A DNA stretch of 64,000 bases from Avena insularis (lineage: Eukaryota > Streptophyta > Magnoliopsida > Poales > Poaceae): contig CM042688.1 of NCBI GenBank assembly GCA_023614405.1, positions 444,778,028-444,842,027 on the forward strand, given 5' to 3'. The notes under the pieces are model-generated. The model worked only from the letters and a program-made list of their open reading frames with translations, had not been told where the DNA came from and made no database searches. Of this stretch, positions 47,821-63,400 are shown piece by piece. Both the position numbers and the translations under genes were made by a program. The first letter of the stretch is position 1, and each line of letters begins with the position of its first letter.

Positions 47821-50800
47821 CAATGACACTGGTGGATCCTTATGTGGTTTGTTTAGAGGAACAGACATGCAATGACACCGGTGGATCCACATGTGGTTCA
47901 TGAGAAGAACACACATCCAATGACACTGGTAGATCCTTATGTGGTTCATGAAAAGAACTGACATGCAGTGACACTGAGTGTGGTTCATGAAAAGAACAGA
48001 CATGCACTGACACTGGGTGTGGTTCATGAACAGAACAGACAAGCAATGACACTTGTGGATCCTTATGTGGTTTGTTTAGAAGAACACACATGCACTGACA
48101 CTGGGTGTGAATCATGAAAAGAACAGACATGCAATGACACTGGTGGATCCTTATGTGGTTTGTTTAGAGGAATAGACATGCAATGACACCGGTGGATCCA
48201 CGTGTGGTTCATGAGAAGAACACATATCCAACGACACTGGTAGATCCTTATGTGTTTCCTGATAAGAACAGACATGCAGTGACACCGGGTGTGGTTCATG
48301 AAAAGAACAGACATGCAATGACACTGGGTGTGGTTCTTGAAAAGAACAGACATGCAATGACTCTAGCTGTGGTTCATGAAAAGAACACACATGCAATGAC
48401 ACTGGGTGTGGTTCATGAAAAGAACAGACATGCAATGACACCGGGTGTGGTTCATGTAAAGAATAGACATGCAATGACACTGGGTGTGGTTCAAGAAAAG
48501 AACAGACATGCAATGACTCTAGCTGTGGTTCATGAACAGAATACACATGCAATGACATTGGGTGTGGTTAATGAAAACAATAGACATGCAATGACACTGG
48601 TGGATCCTTATGTGTGGTTCATGAAAAGAACAGACATCCAATGACACTGGTGGATCCTTATGTGGTTTGTTTAGAAGAACACACATGCAATGACACTGTG
48701 TGTGGTTCATGAAAAGAACAGACATGCAATGACACTGGTGGATCCTTATGTGGTTTATTTAGAGGAACATACATGCATAAAACCGGTGGATCCATGTGTG
48801 GTTCATGAGAAGAACACACATCCAATGACACCGGTTGATCCTTATGTGGTTTGTTTAGAGGAACAGACATGCAATGACACTGATGGATCCTTATCTGGTA
48901 TGTCTAGAGGAACACACATGCAATGACACCAGGTGTGGTTCATGAAAAGAACAGACATGCAATGACTTATGTGGTTTGTTTAGAAGAACACACATCCAAT
49001 GACACTGGGTGTGGTTCATGAAAAGAACAGACATGCAATGACACTAGTGGATCCTTATGTGGTTTGTTTAGAGGAATAGACATGCAATGACACCGGTGGG
49101 TCCACGTGAGGTTCATGAGAAGAACACACATCCAATGACACTGGTAGATCCTTATGTGGTTCATGATAAGAACATACATGCAGTGACACTGGGTGTGGTT
49201 CATGAAAAGAACAGACATGCACTGACACTGGGTGTGGTTCATGAAAAGAACAGACATGCAATGACACTGGTGGATCCTTATGTGGTTTGTTTAGAAGAAC
49301 ACACATGCAATGACACTGGGTGTGGTTCATGAAAAGAACATACATGCAATGACACTGGTGGATCCTTGTGTGGTTTGTTTAGAGGAACAGACATGCAATG
49401 ACACCGGTGGATCCACGTGTGGCTCATGAGAAGAACACACATCCAATGACGCTGGTAGATCCTTATATGGTTCATGAAAAGAACAGACATGAAGTGACAC
49501 CGGGTGTGGTTCATGAAAAGAACAGACATGCAATGACACTGGGTGTGGTTCATGAAAAGAACAGACATGCAATGACTCTAGTTGTGGTTCATGAACAGAA
49601 CACACATGCAATGACACTGGGTGTGGTTCATGAAAAGAACAGACATGCAATGACACTGGTGGATCCTTATGTGTGGTTCATGAAAAGAACAGACATGCAA
49701 TGACACTGGTTGATCCTTATGTGGTTTGTTTAGAAGAACACACATGCAATGACACTGGGTGTGGTTCATGAAAAGAATAGACATGCAATGACACTGGTGG
49801 ATCCTTATGTGGTTTGTTTAGAGGAACAAACATGCAATGACACCGATGGATCCATGTGTGGTTCATGAGAAGAACACACATCCAATGACACTTGTGGATC
49901 CTTATGTGGTTTGTTTAGAGGAATAGACATGCAATGACACCGGTGGATCCTTATGTGGTATGTCTAGAGGAACACACATGCAATGACACCGGGTGTGGTT
50001 CATGAAAAGAACATACATGCAATGACTTGTGTGGTTTATTTAGCAGAACACACATGCAATGACACTGGGTGTGGTTCATGAAAAGAACAAACAGGCAATG
50101 ACACTGGTGGATCCTTATGTGGTTTGTTTAGAAGAACACACATGTAATGACACTAGGTGTGGTTCATGAAAAGAACACACACGCAATGACACTGGTGGAT
50201 CCTTATGTGGTTTGTTTAGAGGAACAGACATGCAATGACACTGGTGGATCCATGTGTGGTTCATGAGAAGAACACACATCCAATGACACCGGTTGATCCT
50301 TATGTGGTTTGTTTAGAGGAACAGACATGCAATGACACTGATGGATCCTTATCTGGTATGTCTAGAGGAACACACATGCAATGACACCAGGTGTGGTTCA
50401 TGAAAAGAACAGACATGCAATGACTTATGTGGTTTGTTTAGAAGAACACACATGCAATGACACTGGGTGTGGTTCATGAAAAGAACAGACATGCAATGAC
50501 ACTAGTGGATCCTTATGTGGTTTGTTTAGAGGAATAGACATGCAATGACACCGGTGGGTACACGTGTGGTTCATGAGAAGAACACACATCCAATGACACT
50601 AGTAGATCCTTATGTGGTTCATGATAAGAACAGACATGCAGTGACACTGGGTGTGGTTCATGAAAAGAACAGACATGCACTGACATTGGATGTGGTTCAT
50701 GAAAAGAACAAACATGCAATGACAGTGGTGGATCCTTATGTGGTTTGTTTAGAAGAACACACATGCAATGACACTGGGTGTGGTTCATGAAAAGAACATA

Positions 50801-52591
50801 CATGCAATGACACGGGTGGATCCTTGTGTGGTTTGTTTAGAGGAACAGACATGCAATGACACCGGTGGATCCACGTGTGGCTCATGAGAAGAACACACAT
50901 CCAATGACGCTGGTAGATCCTTATATGGTTCATGAAAAGAACAGACATGAAGTGACACCGGGTGTGGTTCATGAAAAGAACAGACATGCAATGACACTGG
51001 GTGTGGTTCATGAAAAGAACAGACATGCAATGACTCTAGTTGTGGTTCATGAACAGAACACACATGCAATGACACTGGGTGTGGTTCATGAAAAGAACAG
51101 ACATGCAATGACACTGGTGGATCCTTATGTGTGGTTCATGAAAAGAACAGACATGCAATGACACTGGTTGATCCTTATGTGGTTTGTTTAGAAGAACACA
51201 CATGCAATGACACTGGGTGTGGTTCATGAAAAGAATAGACATGCAATGACACTGGTGGATCCTTATGTGGTTTGTTTAGAGGAACAAATATGCAATGACA
51301 CCGATGGATCCATGTGTGGTTCATGAGAAGAACACACATTCAATGACACTTGTGGATCCTTATGTGGTTTGTTTAGAGGAATAGACATGCAATGACACCG
51401 GTGGATCCTTATGTGGTATGTCTAGAGGAACACACATGCAATGACACCGGGTGTGGTTCATGAAAGGAACAGACATGCAGTGACTTGTGTGGTTTATTTA
51501 GCAGAACACACATGCAATGACACTGGGTGTGGTTCATGAAAAGAACAGACAGGCAATGACACAGGTGGATCCTTATGTGGTTTGTTTAGAAGAACACACA
51601 TGTAATGACACTGGGTGTGGTTCATGAAAAGAACACACACGCAATGACACTGGTGGATCCTTATGTGGTTTGTTTAGAGGAACAGACATGCAATGACACT
51701 GGTGGATCCACGTGTGGTTCAAGAGAAGAACACACATCCAATGACACTGGTAGGTCCTTATGTGGTTCATGAAAAGAACAAACATGCAGTGACACTGGGT
51801 GTGGTTCATGAAAAGAACAGAAATGCAATGACACTGGGTGTGGTTCATGAAAAGAACAGACATGCAGTGACACTGGGTGTGGTTCATGAAAAGAACAGAC
51901 ATGCACTGACACTGGGTGTGGTTCATGAAAAGAAGATACATGCAATGACACCGGTGGATACTTATGTGGTTCATGAAAAGAACATACATGCAATGACACT
52001 GGTGGATCCTTATGTGGTTTATGAAAAGAATAGACATGCAATGACACTGGTGGATCCTTATTTGGTTTGTTTAGAAGAACACACATGCAATGGCACTGGG
52101 TGTGGTTCATGAAAAGAACAGACATGCAATGACACTGGTGGATCCTTACGTTGTTTGTTTACAGGAACATACATGCAATGACACAGGTGGATCCACGTGT
52201 GGTTCATGAGAAGAACACACATCCAATGACACTGGTAGATCCTTATGTGGTTCATGAAAATAACTGACATACAGTGACACTGGGTATGGTTCATGAAAAG
52301 AACAGACATGCACTAACACTGGGTGTGAATCATGAAAAGAACAGACATGCAATGACACTGGTGGATCCTTATGTGGTTTGTTTAGAGGAATAGACATGCA
52401 ATGACACCGGTGGATCCACGTGTGGTTCATGAGAAGAACACATATCCAACGACACTGGTAGATCCTTATGTGTTTCATGATAAGAACAGACATGCAGTGA
52501 CACAGGGTGTGGTTCATGAAAAGAACAGACATGCACTGACATTGGGTGTGGTTCATGAAAAGAACATACATGCAATGACACTGGTGGATCC

Positions 52592-53449
52592 TTATGTGGT
52601 TTGTTTAGAGGAACAGACATGCAATGACACCGGTGGATCCACGTGTGGCTCATGACAAGAACACACATCCAATGACGCTGGTAGATCCTTATGTGGTTCA
52701 TGAAAAGAACAGACATGAAGTGACATCGGGTGTGGTTCATGAAAAGAACAGACATGCAATGACACTGGGTGTGGTTCATGAAAAGAACAGACATGCAATC
52801 ACTCTAGTTGTGGTTCATGAACAGAACACACATGCAATGACACTGGGTGTGGTTCATGAAAAGAACAGACATGCAATGACACTGGTGGATCCTTATGTGT
52901 GGTTCATGAAAAGAACAGACATGCAATGACACTGGTTGATCCTTATGTGGTTTGTTTAGAAGAACACACATGCAATGACATTGGGTGTGGTTCATGAAAA
53001 GAACATACATGCAATGACACTGGTGGATCCTTATGTGGTTTGTTTAGAGGAACAGACATGCAATGACACCGGTGGATCCACGTGTGGCTCATGAGAAGAA
53101 CACACATCCAATGACGCTGGTAGATCCTTATGTGGTTCATGAAAAGAACAGACATGAAGTGACATCGGGTGTGGTTCATGAAAAGAACAGACATGCAATG
53201 ACACTGGGTGTGGTTCATGAAAAGAACAGACATGCAATGACTCTAGTTGTGGTTCATGAACAGAACACACATGCAATGACACTGGGTGTGGTTCATGAAA
53301 AGAACAGACATGCAATGACACTGGTGGATCCTTATGTGTGGTTCATGAAAAGAACAGACATGCAATGACACTGGTTGATCCTTATGTGGTTTGTTTAGAA
53401 GAACACACATGCAATGACACTGGGTGTGGTTCATGAAAAGAATAGACAT
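52592..53449 (+). repeat. Two adjacent 439-bp copies within the array
   Basis: 52592-53030 and 53031-53469 are tandem copies nearly identical in all monomers, ending in GGCTCATG and GACGCTGG variants. This is a second tandem level above the 223-bp unit. Confidence 0.85.
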
Positions 53450-56116
53450 GCAATGACACTGGTGGATCCTTATGTGGTTTGTTTAGAGGAACAAACATGC
53501 AATGACACCGATGGATCCATGTGTGGTTCATGAGAAGAACACACATCCAATGACACTTGTGGATCCTTATGTGGTTTGATTAGAGGAATAGACATGCAAT
53601 GACACCGGTGGATCCTTATGTGGTATGTCTAGAGGATCACACATGCAATGACACCGGGTGTGGTTCATGAAAAGAACAGACATGCAATGACTTGTGTGGT
53701 TTATTTAGCAGAACACACATGCAATGACACTGGGTGTGGTTCATGAAAAGAACAAACAGGCAATGACACTGGTGGATCCTTATGTGGTTTGTTTAGAAGA
53801 ACACACATGTAATGACACTAGGTGTGGTTCATGAAAAGAACACACACGCAATGACACTGGTGGATCCTTATGTGGTTTGTTTAGAGGAACAGACATGCAA
53901 TGACACTGGTGGATCCACGTGTGGTTCAAGAGAAGAACAAACATGCAGTGACAACGGGTGTGGTTCATGAAAAGAACAGAAATGCAATGACACTGGGTGT
54001 GGTTCATGAAAAGAACAGACATGCAGTGACACTGGGTGTGGTTCATGAAAAGAACAGACATGCAATGACACTGGGTGTGGTTCATGAAAAGAACAGACAT
54101 GCAATGACTCTAGTTGTGGTTCATGAACAGAACACACATGCAATGACACTGGGTGTGGTTCATGAAAAGAACAGACATGCAATGACACTGGTGGATCCTT
54201 ATGTGTGGTTCATGAAAAGAACAGACATGCAATGACACTGGTGGATCCTTATGTGGTTTGTTTAGAAGTACACACATGCAATCACACTGGGTGTTGTTCA
54301 TGAAAAGAATAGACATGCAATGACACTGGTGGATCCTTATGTGGTTTGTTTAGAGGAACAAACATGCAATGACACCGATGGATCCATGTATGGTTCATGA
54401 GAAGAACACACATCCAATGACACTTGTGGATCCTTATGTGGTTTGTTTAGAGGAATAGACATGCAATGACACTGGTGGATCCTTATGTGGTATGTCTTGA
54501 GGAACACACATGCAATGACACCGGGTGTGTGGTTCAAAAGAAATGTACATGCAATGACTTATGTGGTTTATTTAGAAGAACACACATGCAATGACACTGG
54601 GTGTGGTTCATGAAAAGAACAGATAGGCAATGAGACTGGTGGATCCTTATGTGGTTTGTTTAGAAGAACACACATGTAATGACACTGGTTGTCGATTCAT
54701 GAAAAGAACACACACGCAATGACACTGGTGGATCCTTATGTGGTTTGTTTAGAGGAACAGACATGCAATGACAGTGGTGGATCCTTATGTGGTTTGTTTA
54801 GAAGAACACACATGCAATGACGCTAGGTGTGGTTCATGAAAAGAACAGACATGCAATGACACTGGTGGAACCTTATGTGGTTTGTTTAGAGGAACAATCA
54901 TGCAATGACACCGGTGGATTCACGTGTGGTTCATGAGAAAAACAAACATCCAATGTCATTGGTAGATCCTTATGTGGTTCATGAAAAGAATAGACATGCA
55001 GTGACACCGGGGGTGGTTCATGAAAAAAACAGACATGCAATGACACTGGGTGTGGTTCATGAAAAGAACAGACATGCAATGACTCTAGCTGTGGTTCATG
55101 AACAGAACACACATGCAATGACACTGGGTGTGGTTCATGAAAAGAACAGACACGCAATAACACCGGTGGATCCACGTGTGGTTCATGAGAAGAACACACA
55201 TCCAATGACACTGGTAGATCCTTTTGGGGTTCATGATAAGAACAGACATGAAGTGACACTGGGTGTGGTTCATGAAAAGAACAGACATGTAGTGACACTG
55301 GGTGTGGTTCATGAAAAGAACAGACATGCAAATACATTAGTGGATCCTTATGTGGTTCATGAAAAGAACAGACATGCAATGACACTGGGGGATCCTTATG
55401 TGGTTTGTTTAGAGGAACAGACATGCAATGACACCGGTCGATCCACGTGTGGTTCATGAGAAGAACACACATCCAATGACACTGGTAGATCCTTATGTGG
55501 TTCATGAAAAGAACTGACATGCAGTGACACTGGGTGTGGTTCATGAAAAGAACATACATGCACTGACACTGGGTGTGGTTCATGAAAAGAACAGACAGGC
55601 AATGACACTTGTGGATCCTTATGTGTCTTGTTTAGAAGAACACACATGCAATGACACTGGGTGTGGTTCATGAAAAGAATAGACATGCAATGACACTGGT
55701 GGATCCTTATGTGGTTTGTTTAGAGGAACAGACATGCAATGACACCGGTGGATCCACGTGTGGTTCATGAGAAGAACACACATCCAATGACACTGGTACA
55801 TCCTTATTTTGTTCATGAAAAGAACATACATGCAGTGACACCGGGTGTGGTTCATGAACAGAACACACATGCAATGACGCTGGGTGTGGTTCATGAAAAG
55901 AACAAACATGCAATGACACTCGTGGATCCTTATGTGTGGTTCATGAAAAGAACAAACATGCAATGACACTGGTGGATCCTTACGTGGTTTGTTTATAAGA
56001 ACACACATGCAATGACACTGGGTGTGGTTTATGAAAAGAACAGACATGCAATGACACTTGTGGATCCTTATGTGGTTTGTTTAGAGGAACAGACATGCAA
56101 TGACCGTGGTGGATCC

Positions 56117-57026
56117 TTATGTGGTTTGTTTAGAAGAACACACATGCAATGACAGTGGTGGATCCTTATGTGGTTTGTTTACAGGAACATACATGCAATG
56201 ACACAGGTGGATCCACGTGTGGTTCATGAGAAGAACACACATCCAATGACACTGGTAGATCCTTATGTGGTTCATGAAAATAACTGACATGCAGTGACAC
56301 TTGGTGTGGTTCATGAAAAGAACAGACATGCACTGACACTATGTGTGGTTCATGAAAAGAACAGACATGCAATGACACTGGTGGATCCTTATGTGGTTTG
56401 TTTAGAAGAACACACATGCAATGACGCTAGGTGTGGTTCATGAAAAGAACAGACATGCAATGACACACATCCAATGTCATTGGTAGATCCTTATGTGGTT
56501 CATGAAAAGAACAGACATGTAGTGACACCGGGGGTGGTTCATGAAAAAAACAGACATGCAATGACACTGGGTGTGGTTCATGAAAAGAACAGACATGCAA
56601 TGACTCTAACTGTGGTTCATGAACAGAACACACATGCAATGACACTGGGTATGGTTCATGAAAAGAACAGACATGCAAAGACACTGGTGGATCCTTATGT
56701 GGTTCATGAAAAGAACAGACATGCAATGACACTGGTAAATCCTTATGTGGTTTGTTTAGAAGAACACACATGCAATGACACTGGGTGTGGTTCATGAAAA
56801 GAACAGACATGCAATGACACTGGTGGATCCTTATGTGTGGTTCATGAAAAGAACAGACATGCAATGACACTGGGTGTGGTTCATGAAAAGAACAGACATG
56901 CAATGACACTGGGGGTGGTTCATGAAAAGAACAGACATGCAATGACTCTAGCTGTGGTTCATGAACAGAACACACATGCAATGACACCTGGGTGTGGTTC
57001 ATGAAAAGAACAGACGTCAATGACAC
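56117..57026 (+). repeat. Array block repeated at about 60178 and 62614
   Basis: Offset 6497 to 62614-63523 with very few changes. The copy from 60178 has an extra 87-bp internal duplication. Shared rare words: GACACACATCCAATGTCATTGG, CTCTAACTGTGG. Confidence 0.85.
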
Positions 57027-58770
57027 TGTGGATCCTTATGTGTGGTTCATGAAAAGAACAGACATGCAATGACACTGGTGGATCCTTATGCGGTTTGTTT
57101 AGAAGAACACACATGCAATGACACTGGGTGTGGTTCATAAAAAGAACAGACATGCAATGACACTGGTGGATCCTTATGTGGTTTATTTAGAGGAACAGAC
57201 ATGCAATAAAACCGGTGGATCCAAGTGTGGTTCATGAGAAGAACACACATCCAATGACCCTAGTTGATCCTTATGTGGTTTGTTTAGAGGAACAGACATG
57301 CAATGACACCGATGGATCCTTATCTGGTATGTCTAGAGGAACACACATGCAATGACACCAGGTGTGGTTCATGAAAAGAACAGACATGCAATGACTTATG
57401 TGGTTTGTTTAGAAGAACACACATGCAATGACACTGGGTGTGGTTCATGAAAAGAACAGACATGCAATGACACGAGTGGATCCTTATGTGGGTTTATTTA
57501 GAGGAATAGACATGCAATGACACCGGTGGATCCACGTGTGGTTCATGAGAAGAACACACATACAATGACACTGGTAGATCTTTATGTGGTTCATGATAAG
57601 AACAGACATGCAGTGACACTGGGTGTGGTTCATGAAAAGAACAGACATGCATTGACATTGGGTGTGGTTCATGAAAAGAACAGACATGCAATGACACAGG
57701 TGGATACTTATGTGGTTTGTTTAGAAGAACACACATGCAATGACACTGGGTGTGGTTCATGAAAAGAACAGACATGCAATGACACTGGTGGATCCTTATG
57801 TGGTTTGTTTAGAGGAACAGACATGCAATGACACCGGTGGATCCACGTGTGGTTAATGAGAAGAAGACACATCCAATGACACTGGTAGATCCTTATGTGG
57901 TTCATGAAAAGAACAGACATGAAGTGACACCGGGTGTGGTTCATGAAAAGAACAGACATGCAATGACACTGGGTGTGGTTCATGAAAAGAACAGACATGC
58001 AATGACTCTAGTTGTGGTTCATGAACAGAACACACATGCAATGACACTGGGTGTGGTTCATGAAAAGAACAGACATGCAATGACACTGGTGGATCCTTAT
58101 GTGTGGTTCATGAAAAGAACAGACATGCAATGACACTGGTGGATCCTTATGTGGTTTGTTTAGAAGTACACACATGCAATCACACTGGGTGTGGTTCATG
58201 AAAAGAATAGACATGCAATGACACTGGTGGATCCTTATGTGGTTTGTTTAGAGGTACAAACATGCAATGACACCGATGGATCCATGTGTGGTTCATGAGA
58301 AGAACACACATCCAATGACACTTGTGGATCCTTATGTGGTTTGTTTAGAGGAATAGACATGCAATGACACTGGTGGATCCTTATGTGGTATGTCTTGAGG
58401 AACACACATGCAATGACACCGGGTGTGGTTCATGAAAAGAACAGACATGCAATGACTTATGTGGTTTATTTAGAAGAACACACATGCAATGACACTGGGT
58501 GTGGTTCATGAAAAGAACAGACAAGCAATGAGACTGGTGGATCCTTATGTGGTTTGTTTAGAAGAACACACATGTAATGACACTGGGTGTCGATTCATGA
58601 AAAGAACACACACGCAATGACACTGGTGGATCCTTATGTGGTTTGTTTAGAGGAACAGACATGCAATGACAGTGGTGGATCCTTATGTGGTTTGTTTAGA
58701 AGAACACACATGCAATGACGCTAGGTGTGGTTCATGAAAAGAACAGACATGCAATGACACTGGTGGATCC

Positions 58771-59950
58771 TTATGTGGTTTGTTTAGAGGAATAACCATG
58801 CAATGACACCGGTGGATCCACGTGTGGTTCATGAGAAGAACAAACATCCCATGTCATTGGTAGATCCTTATGTGGTTCATGAAAAGAATAGACATGCAGT
58901 GACACGTGGGGTGGTTCATGAAAAAAACAGACATGCAATGACACTGGGTGTGGTTCATGAAAAGAACAGGCATGCAATGACTCGAGCTGTGGTTCATGAA
59001 CAGAACACACATGCAATGACACTAGGTGTGGTTCATGAAAAGAACAGACATGCAATAACACCGGTGGATCCACGTGTGGTTCATGAGAAGAACACACATC
59101 CAATGACACTGGTAGATCCTTTTGTGGTTCATGATAAGAATAGACATGAAGTGACACTGGGTGTGGTTCATGAAAAGAACAGACATGTAATGACACTGGG
59201 TGTGGTTCATGAAAAGAACACACATGCAAAGACACTAGTGGATCCTTATGTGGTTCATGAAAAGAATAGACATGCAATGACACTGGTGGATCCTTATGTG
59301 GTTTGTTTAGAAGAACACACATGCACTGACACTGGTTGTCGTTCATGAAAAGAACAAACATGCAATGACACTGGGGGATCCTTATGTGGTTTGTTTAGAG
59401 GAACAGACATGCAATGACACCGGTGGATCCACGTGTGGTTCATGAGAAGAACACACATCCAATGACACTGGTAGATCCTTATGTGGTTCATGAAAAGAAC
59501 TGACATGCAGTGACACTGGGTGTGGTTCATGAAAAGAACAAACATGCACTGACACTGGGTGTGGTTCATGAAAAGAACAGACAGGCAATGACACTTGTGG
59601 ATCCTTATGTGGCTTGTTTAGAAGAACACACATGCAATGACACTGGGTGTGGTTCATGAAAAGAATAGACATGCAATGACACTGGTGGATCCTTATGTGG
59701 TTTGTTTATAGGAACAGACATGCAATGACACCGGTGGATCCACGTGTGGTTCATGAGAAGAACACACATCCAATGACACTGGTACATCCTTATGTGGTTC
59801 ATGAAAAGAACAGACATGCAGTGACACCGGGTGTGGTTCATGAAAAGAACAGACATGCAATGACACTGGGTGTGGTTCATGAAAAGAACAGACATGCAAT
59901 GACTCTAGTTGTGGTTCATGAAGAACACACATGCAATGACACTGGGTGTG
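58771..59950 (+). repeat. Array block duplicated at about 61205-62384
   Basis: Offset 2434; only scattered single-base differences seen. Shared rare words: AATAACCATGCAATG, ACACGTGGGGTGG. Confidence 0.9.
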
Positions 59951-60277
59951 GTTCATGAAAAGAATGACATGCAATGACACTGGTGGATCCTTATGTGTGG
60001 TTCATGAAAAGAACAAACATGCAATGACACTGGTGGATCCTTACGTGGTTTGTTTATAAGAACACACATGCAATGACACTGGGTGTGGTTTATGAAAAGA
60101 ACAGACATGCAATGACACTTGTGGATACTTATGTGGTTTGTTTAGAGGAACAGACATGCAATGACCATGGTGGATCCTTATGTGGTTTGTTTAGAAGAAC
60201 ACACATGCAATGACAGTGGTGGATCCTTATGTGGTTTGTTTACAGGAACATACATGCAATGACACAGGTGGATCCAC

Positions 60278-60451
60278 GTGTGGTTCATGAGAAGAACACA
60301 CATCCAATGACACTGGTAGATCCTTATGTGGTTCATGAAAATAACTGACATGCAGTGACACTTGGTGTGGTTCATGAGAAGAACACACATCCAATGACAC
60401 TGGTAGATCCTTATGTGGTTCATGAAAATAACTGACATGCAGTGACACTTG
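60278..60451 (+). repeat. Local 87-bp tandem duplication
   Basis: 60278-60364 and 60365-60451 are direct copies, one base different at most by eye. 87 bp equals a 48-bp plus a 39-bp monomer. The related blocks at 56117 and 62614 have one copy, so this is a recent local event. Confidence 0.85.
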
Positions 60452-63400
60452 GTGTGGTTCATGAAAAGAACAGACATGCACTGACACTAGGTGTGGTTCA
60501 TGAAAAGAACAGACATGCAATGACACTGGTGGATCCTTATGTGGTTTGTTTAGAAGAACACACATGCAATGACGCTAGGTGTGGTTCATGAAAAGAACAG
60601 ACATGCAATGACACACATCCAATGTCATTGGTAGATCCTTATGTGGTTCATGAAAAGAACAGACATGTAGTGACACCGGGGGTGGTTCATGAAAAAAACA
60701 GACATGCAATGACACTGGGTGTGGTTCATGAAAAGAACAGACATGCAATGACTCTAACTGTGGTTCATGAACAGAACACACATGCAATGACACTGGGTAT
60801 GGTTCATGAAAAGAACAGACATGCAAAGACACTGGTGGATCCTTATGTGGTTCATGAAAAGAACAGACATGCAATGACACTGGTAAATCCTTATGTGGTT
60901 TGTTTAGAAGAACACACATGCAATGACACTGGGTGTGGTTCATGAAAAGAACAGACATGCAATGACACTGGTGGATCCTTATGTGTGGTTCATGAAAAGA
61001 ACAGACATGCAATGACACTGGGTGTGGTTCATGAAAAGAACAGACATGCAATGACACTGGTGGATCCTTATGTGGTTTGTTTAGAGGAACAGACATGCAA
61101 TGACAGTGGTGGATCCTTATGTGGTTTGTTTAGAAGAACACACATGCAATGACGCTAGGTGTGGTTCATGAAAAGAACAGACATGCAATGACACTGGTGG
61201 ATCCTTATGTGGTTTGTTTAGAGGAATAACCATGCAATGACACCGGTGGATCCACGTGTGGTTCATGAGAAGAACAAACATCCCATGTCATTGGTAGATC
61301 CTTATGTGGATCATGAAAAGAATAGACATGCAGTGACACGTGGGGTGGTTCATGAAAAAAACAGACATGCAATGACACTGGGTGTGGTTCATGAAAAGAA
61401 CAGACATGCAATGACTCGAGCTGTGGTTCATGAACAGAACACACATGCAATGACACTAGGTGTGGTTCATGAAAAGAACATACATGCAATAACACCGGTG
61501 GATCCACGTGTGGTTCATGAGAAGAACACACATCCAATGACACTGGTAGATCCTTTTGTGGTTCATGATAAGAATAGACATGAAGTGACACTGGGTGTGG
61601 TTCATGAAAAGAACAGACATGTAATGACACTGGGTGTGGTTCATGAAAAGAACACACATGCAAAGACACTAGTGGATCCTTATGTGGTTCATGAAAAGAA
61701 TAGACATGCAATGACACTGGTGGATCCTTATGTGGTTTGTTTAGAAGAACACACATGCACTGACACTGGTTGTCGTTCATGAAAAGAACAAACATGCAAT
61801 GACACTGGGGGATCCTTATGTGGTTTGTTTAGAGGAACAGACATGCAATGACACCGGTGGATCCACGTGTGGTTCATGAGAAGAACACACATCCAATGAC
61901 ACTGGTAGATCCTTATGTGGTTCATGAAAAGAACTGACATGCAGTGACACTGGGTGTGGTTCATGAAAAGAACAGACATGCACTGACACTGGGTGTGGTT
62001 CATGAAAAGAACAGACAGGCAATGACACTTGTGGATCCTTATGTGGCTTGTTTAGAAGAACACACATGCAATGACACTGGGTGTGGTTCATGAAAAGAAT
62101 AGACATGCAATGACACTGGTGGATCCTTATGTGGTTTGTTTATAGGAACAGACATGCAATGACACCGGTGGATCCACGTGTGGTTCATGAGAAGAACACA
62201 CATCCAATGACACTGGTACATCCTTATGTGGTTCATGAAAAGAACAGACATGCAGTGACACCGGGTGTGGTTCATGAAAAGAACAGACATGCAATGACAC
62301 TGGGTGTGGTTCATGAAAAGAACAGACATGCAGTGACTCTAGTTGTGGTTCATGAACAGAACACACATGCAATGACACTGGGTGTGGTTCATGAAAAGAA
62401 CAGACATGCAATGACACTGGTGGATCCTTATGTGTGGTTCATGAAAAGAACAAACATGCAATGACACTGGTGGATCCTTACGTGGTTTGTTTATAAGAAC
62501 ACACATGCAATGACACTGGGTGTGGTTTATGAAAAGAACAGACATGCAATGACACTTGTGGATCCTTATGTGGTTTGTTTAGAGAATGTACATGCAATGA
62601 CCATGGTGGATCCTTATGTGGTTTGTTTAGAAGAACACACATGCAATGACAGTGGTGGATCCTTATGTGGTTTGTTTACAGGAACATACATGCAATGACA
62701 CAGGTGGATCCACGTGTGGTTCATGAGAAGAACACACATCCAATGACACTGGTAGATCCTTATGTGGTTCATGAAAATAACTGACATGCAGTGACACTTG
62801 GTGTGGTTCATGAAAAGAACAGACATGCAATGACACTTGGTGTGGTTCATGAAAAGAACAGACATGCAATGACACTGGTGGATCCTTATGTGGTTTGTTT
62901 AGAAGAACACACATGCAATGACGCTAGGTGTGGTTCATGAAAAGAACAGACATGCAATGACACACATCCAATGTCATTGGTAGATCCTTATGTGGTTCAT
63001 GAAAAGAACAGACATGTAGTGACACCGGGGGTGGTTCATGAAAAAAACAGACATGCAATGACACTGGGTGTGGTTCATGAAAAGAACAGACATGCAATGA
63101 CTCTAACTGTGGTTCATGAACAGAACACACATGCAATGACACTGGGTATGGTTCATGAAAAGAACAGACATGCAAAGACACTGGTGGATCCTTATGTGGT
63201 TCATGAAAAGAACAGACATGCAATGACACTGGTAAATCCTTATGTGGTTTGTTTAGAAGAACACACATGCAATGACACTGGGTGTGGTTCATGAAAAGAA
63301 CAGACATGCAATGACACTGGTGGATCCTTATGTGTGGTTCATGAAAAGAACAGACATGCAATGACACTGGGTGTGGTTCATGAAAAGAACAGACATGCAA

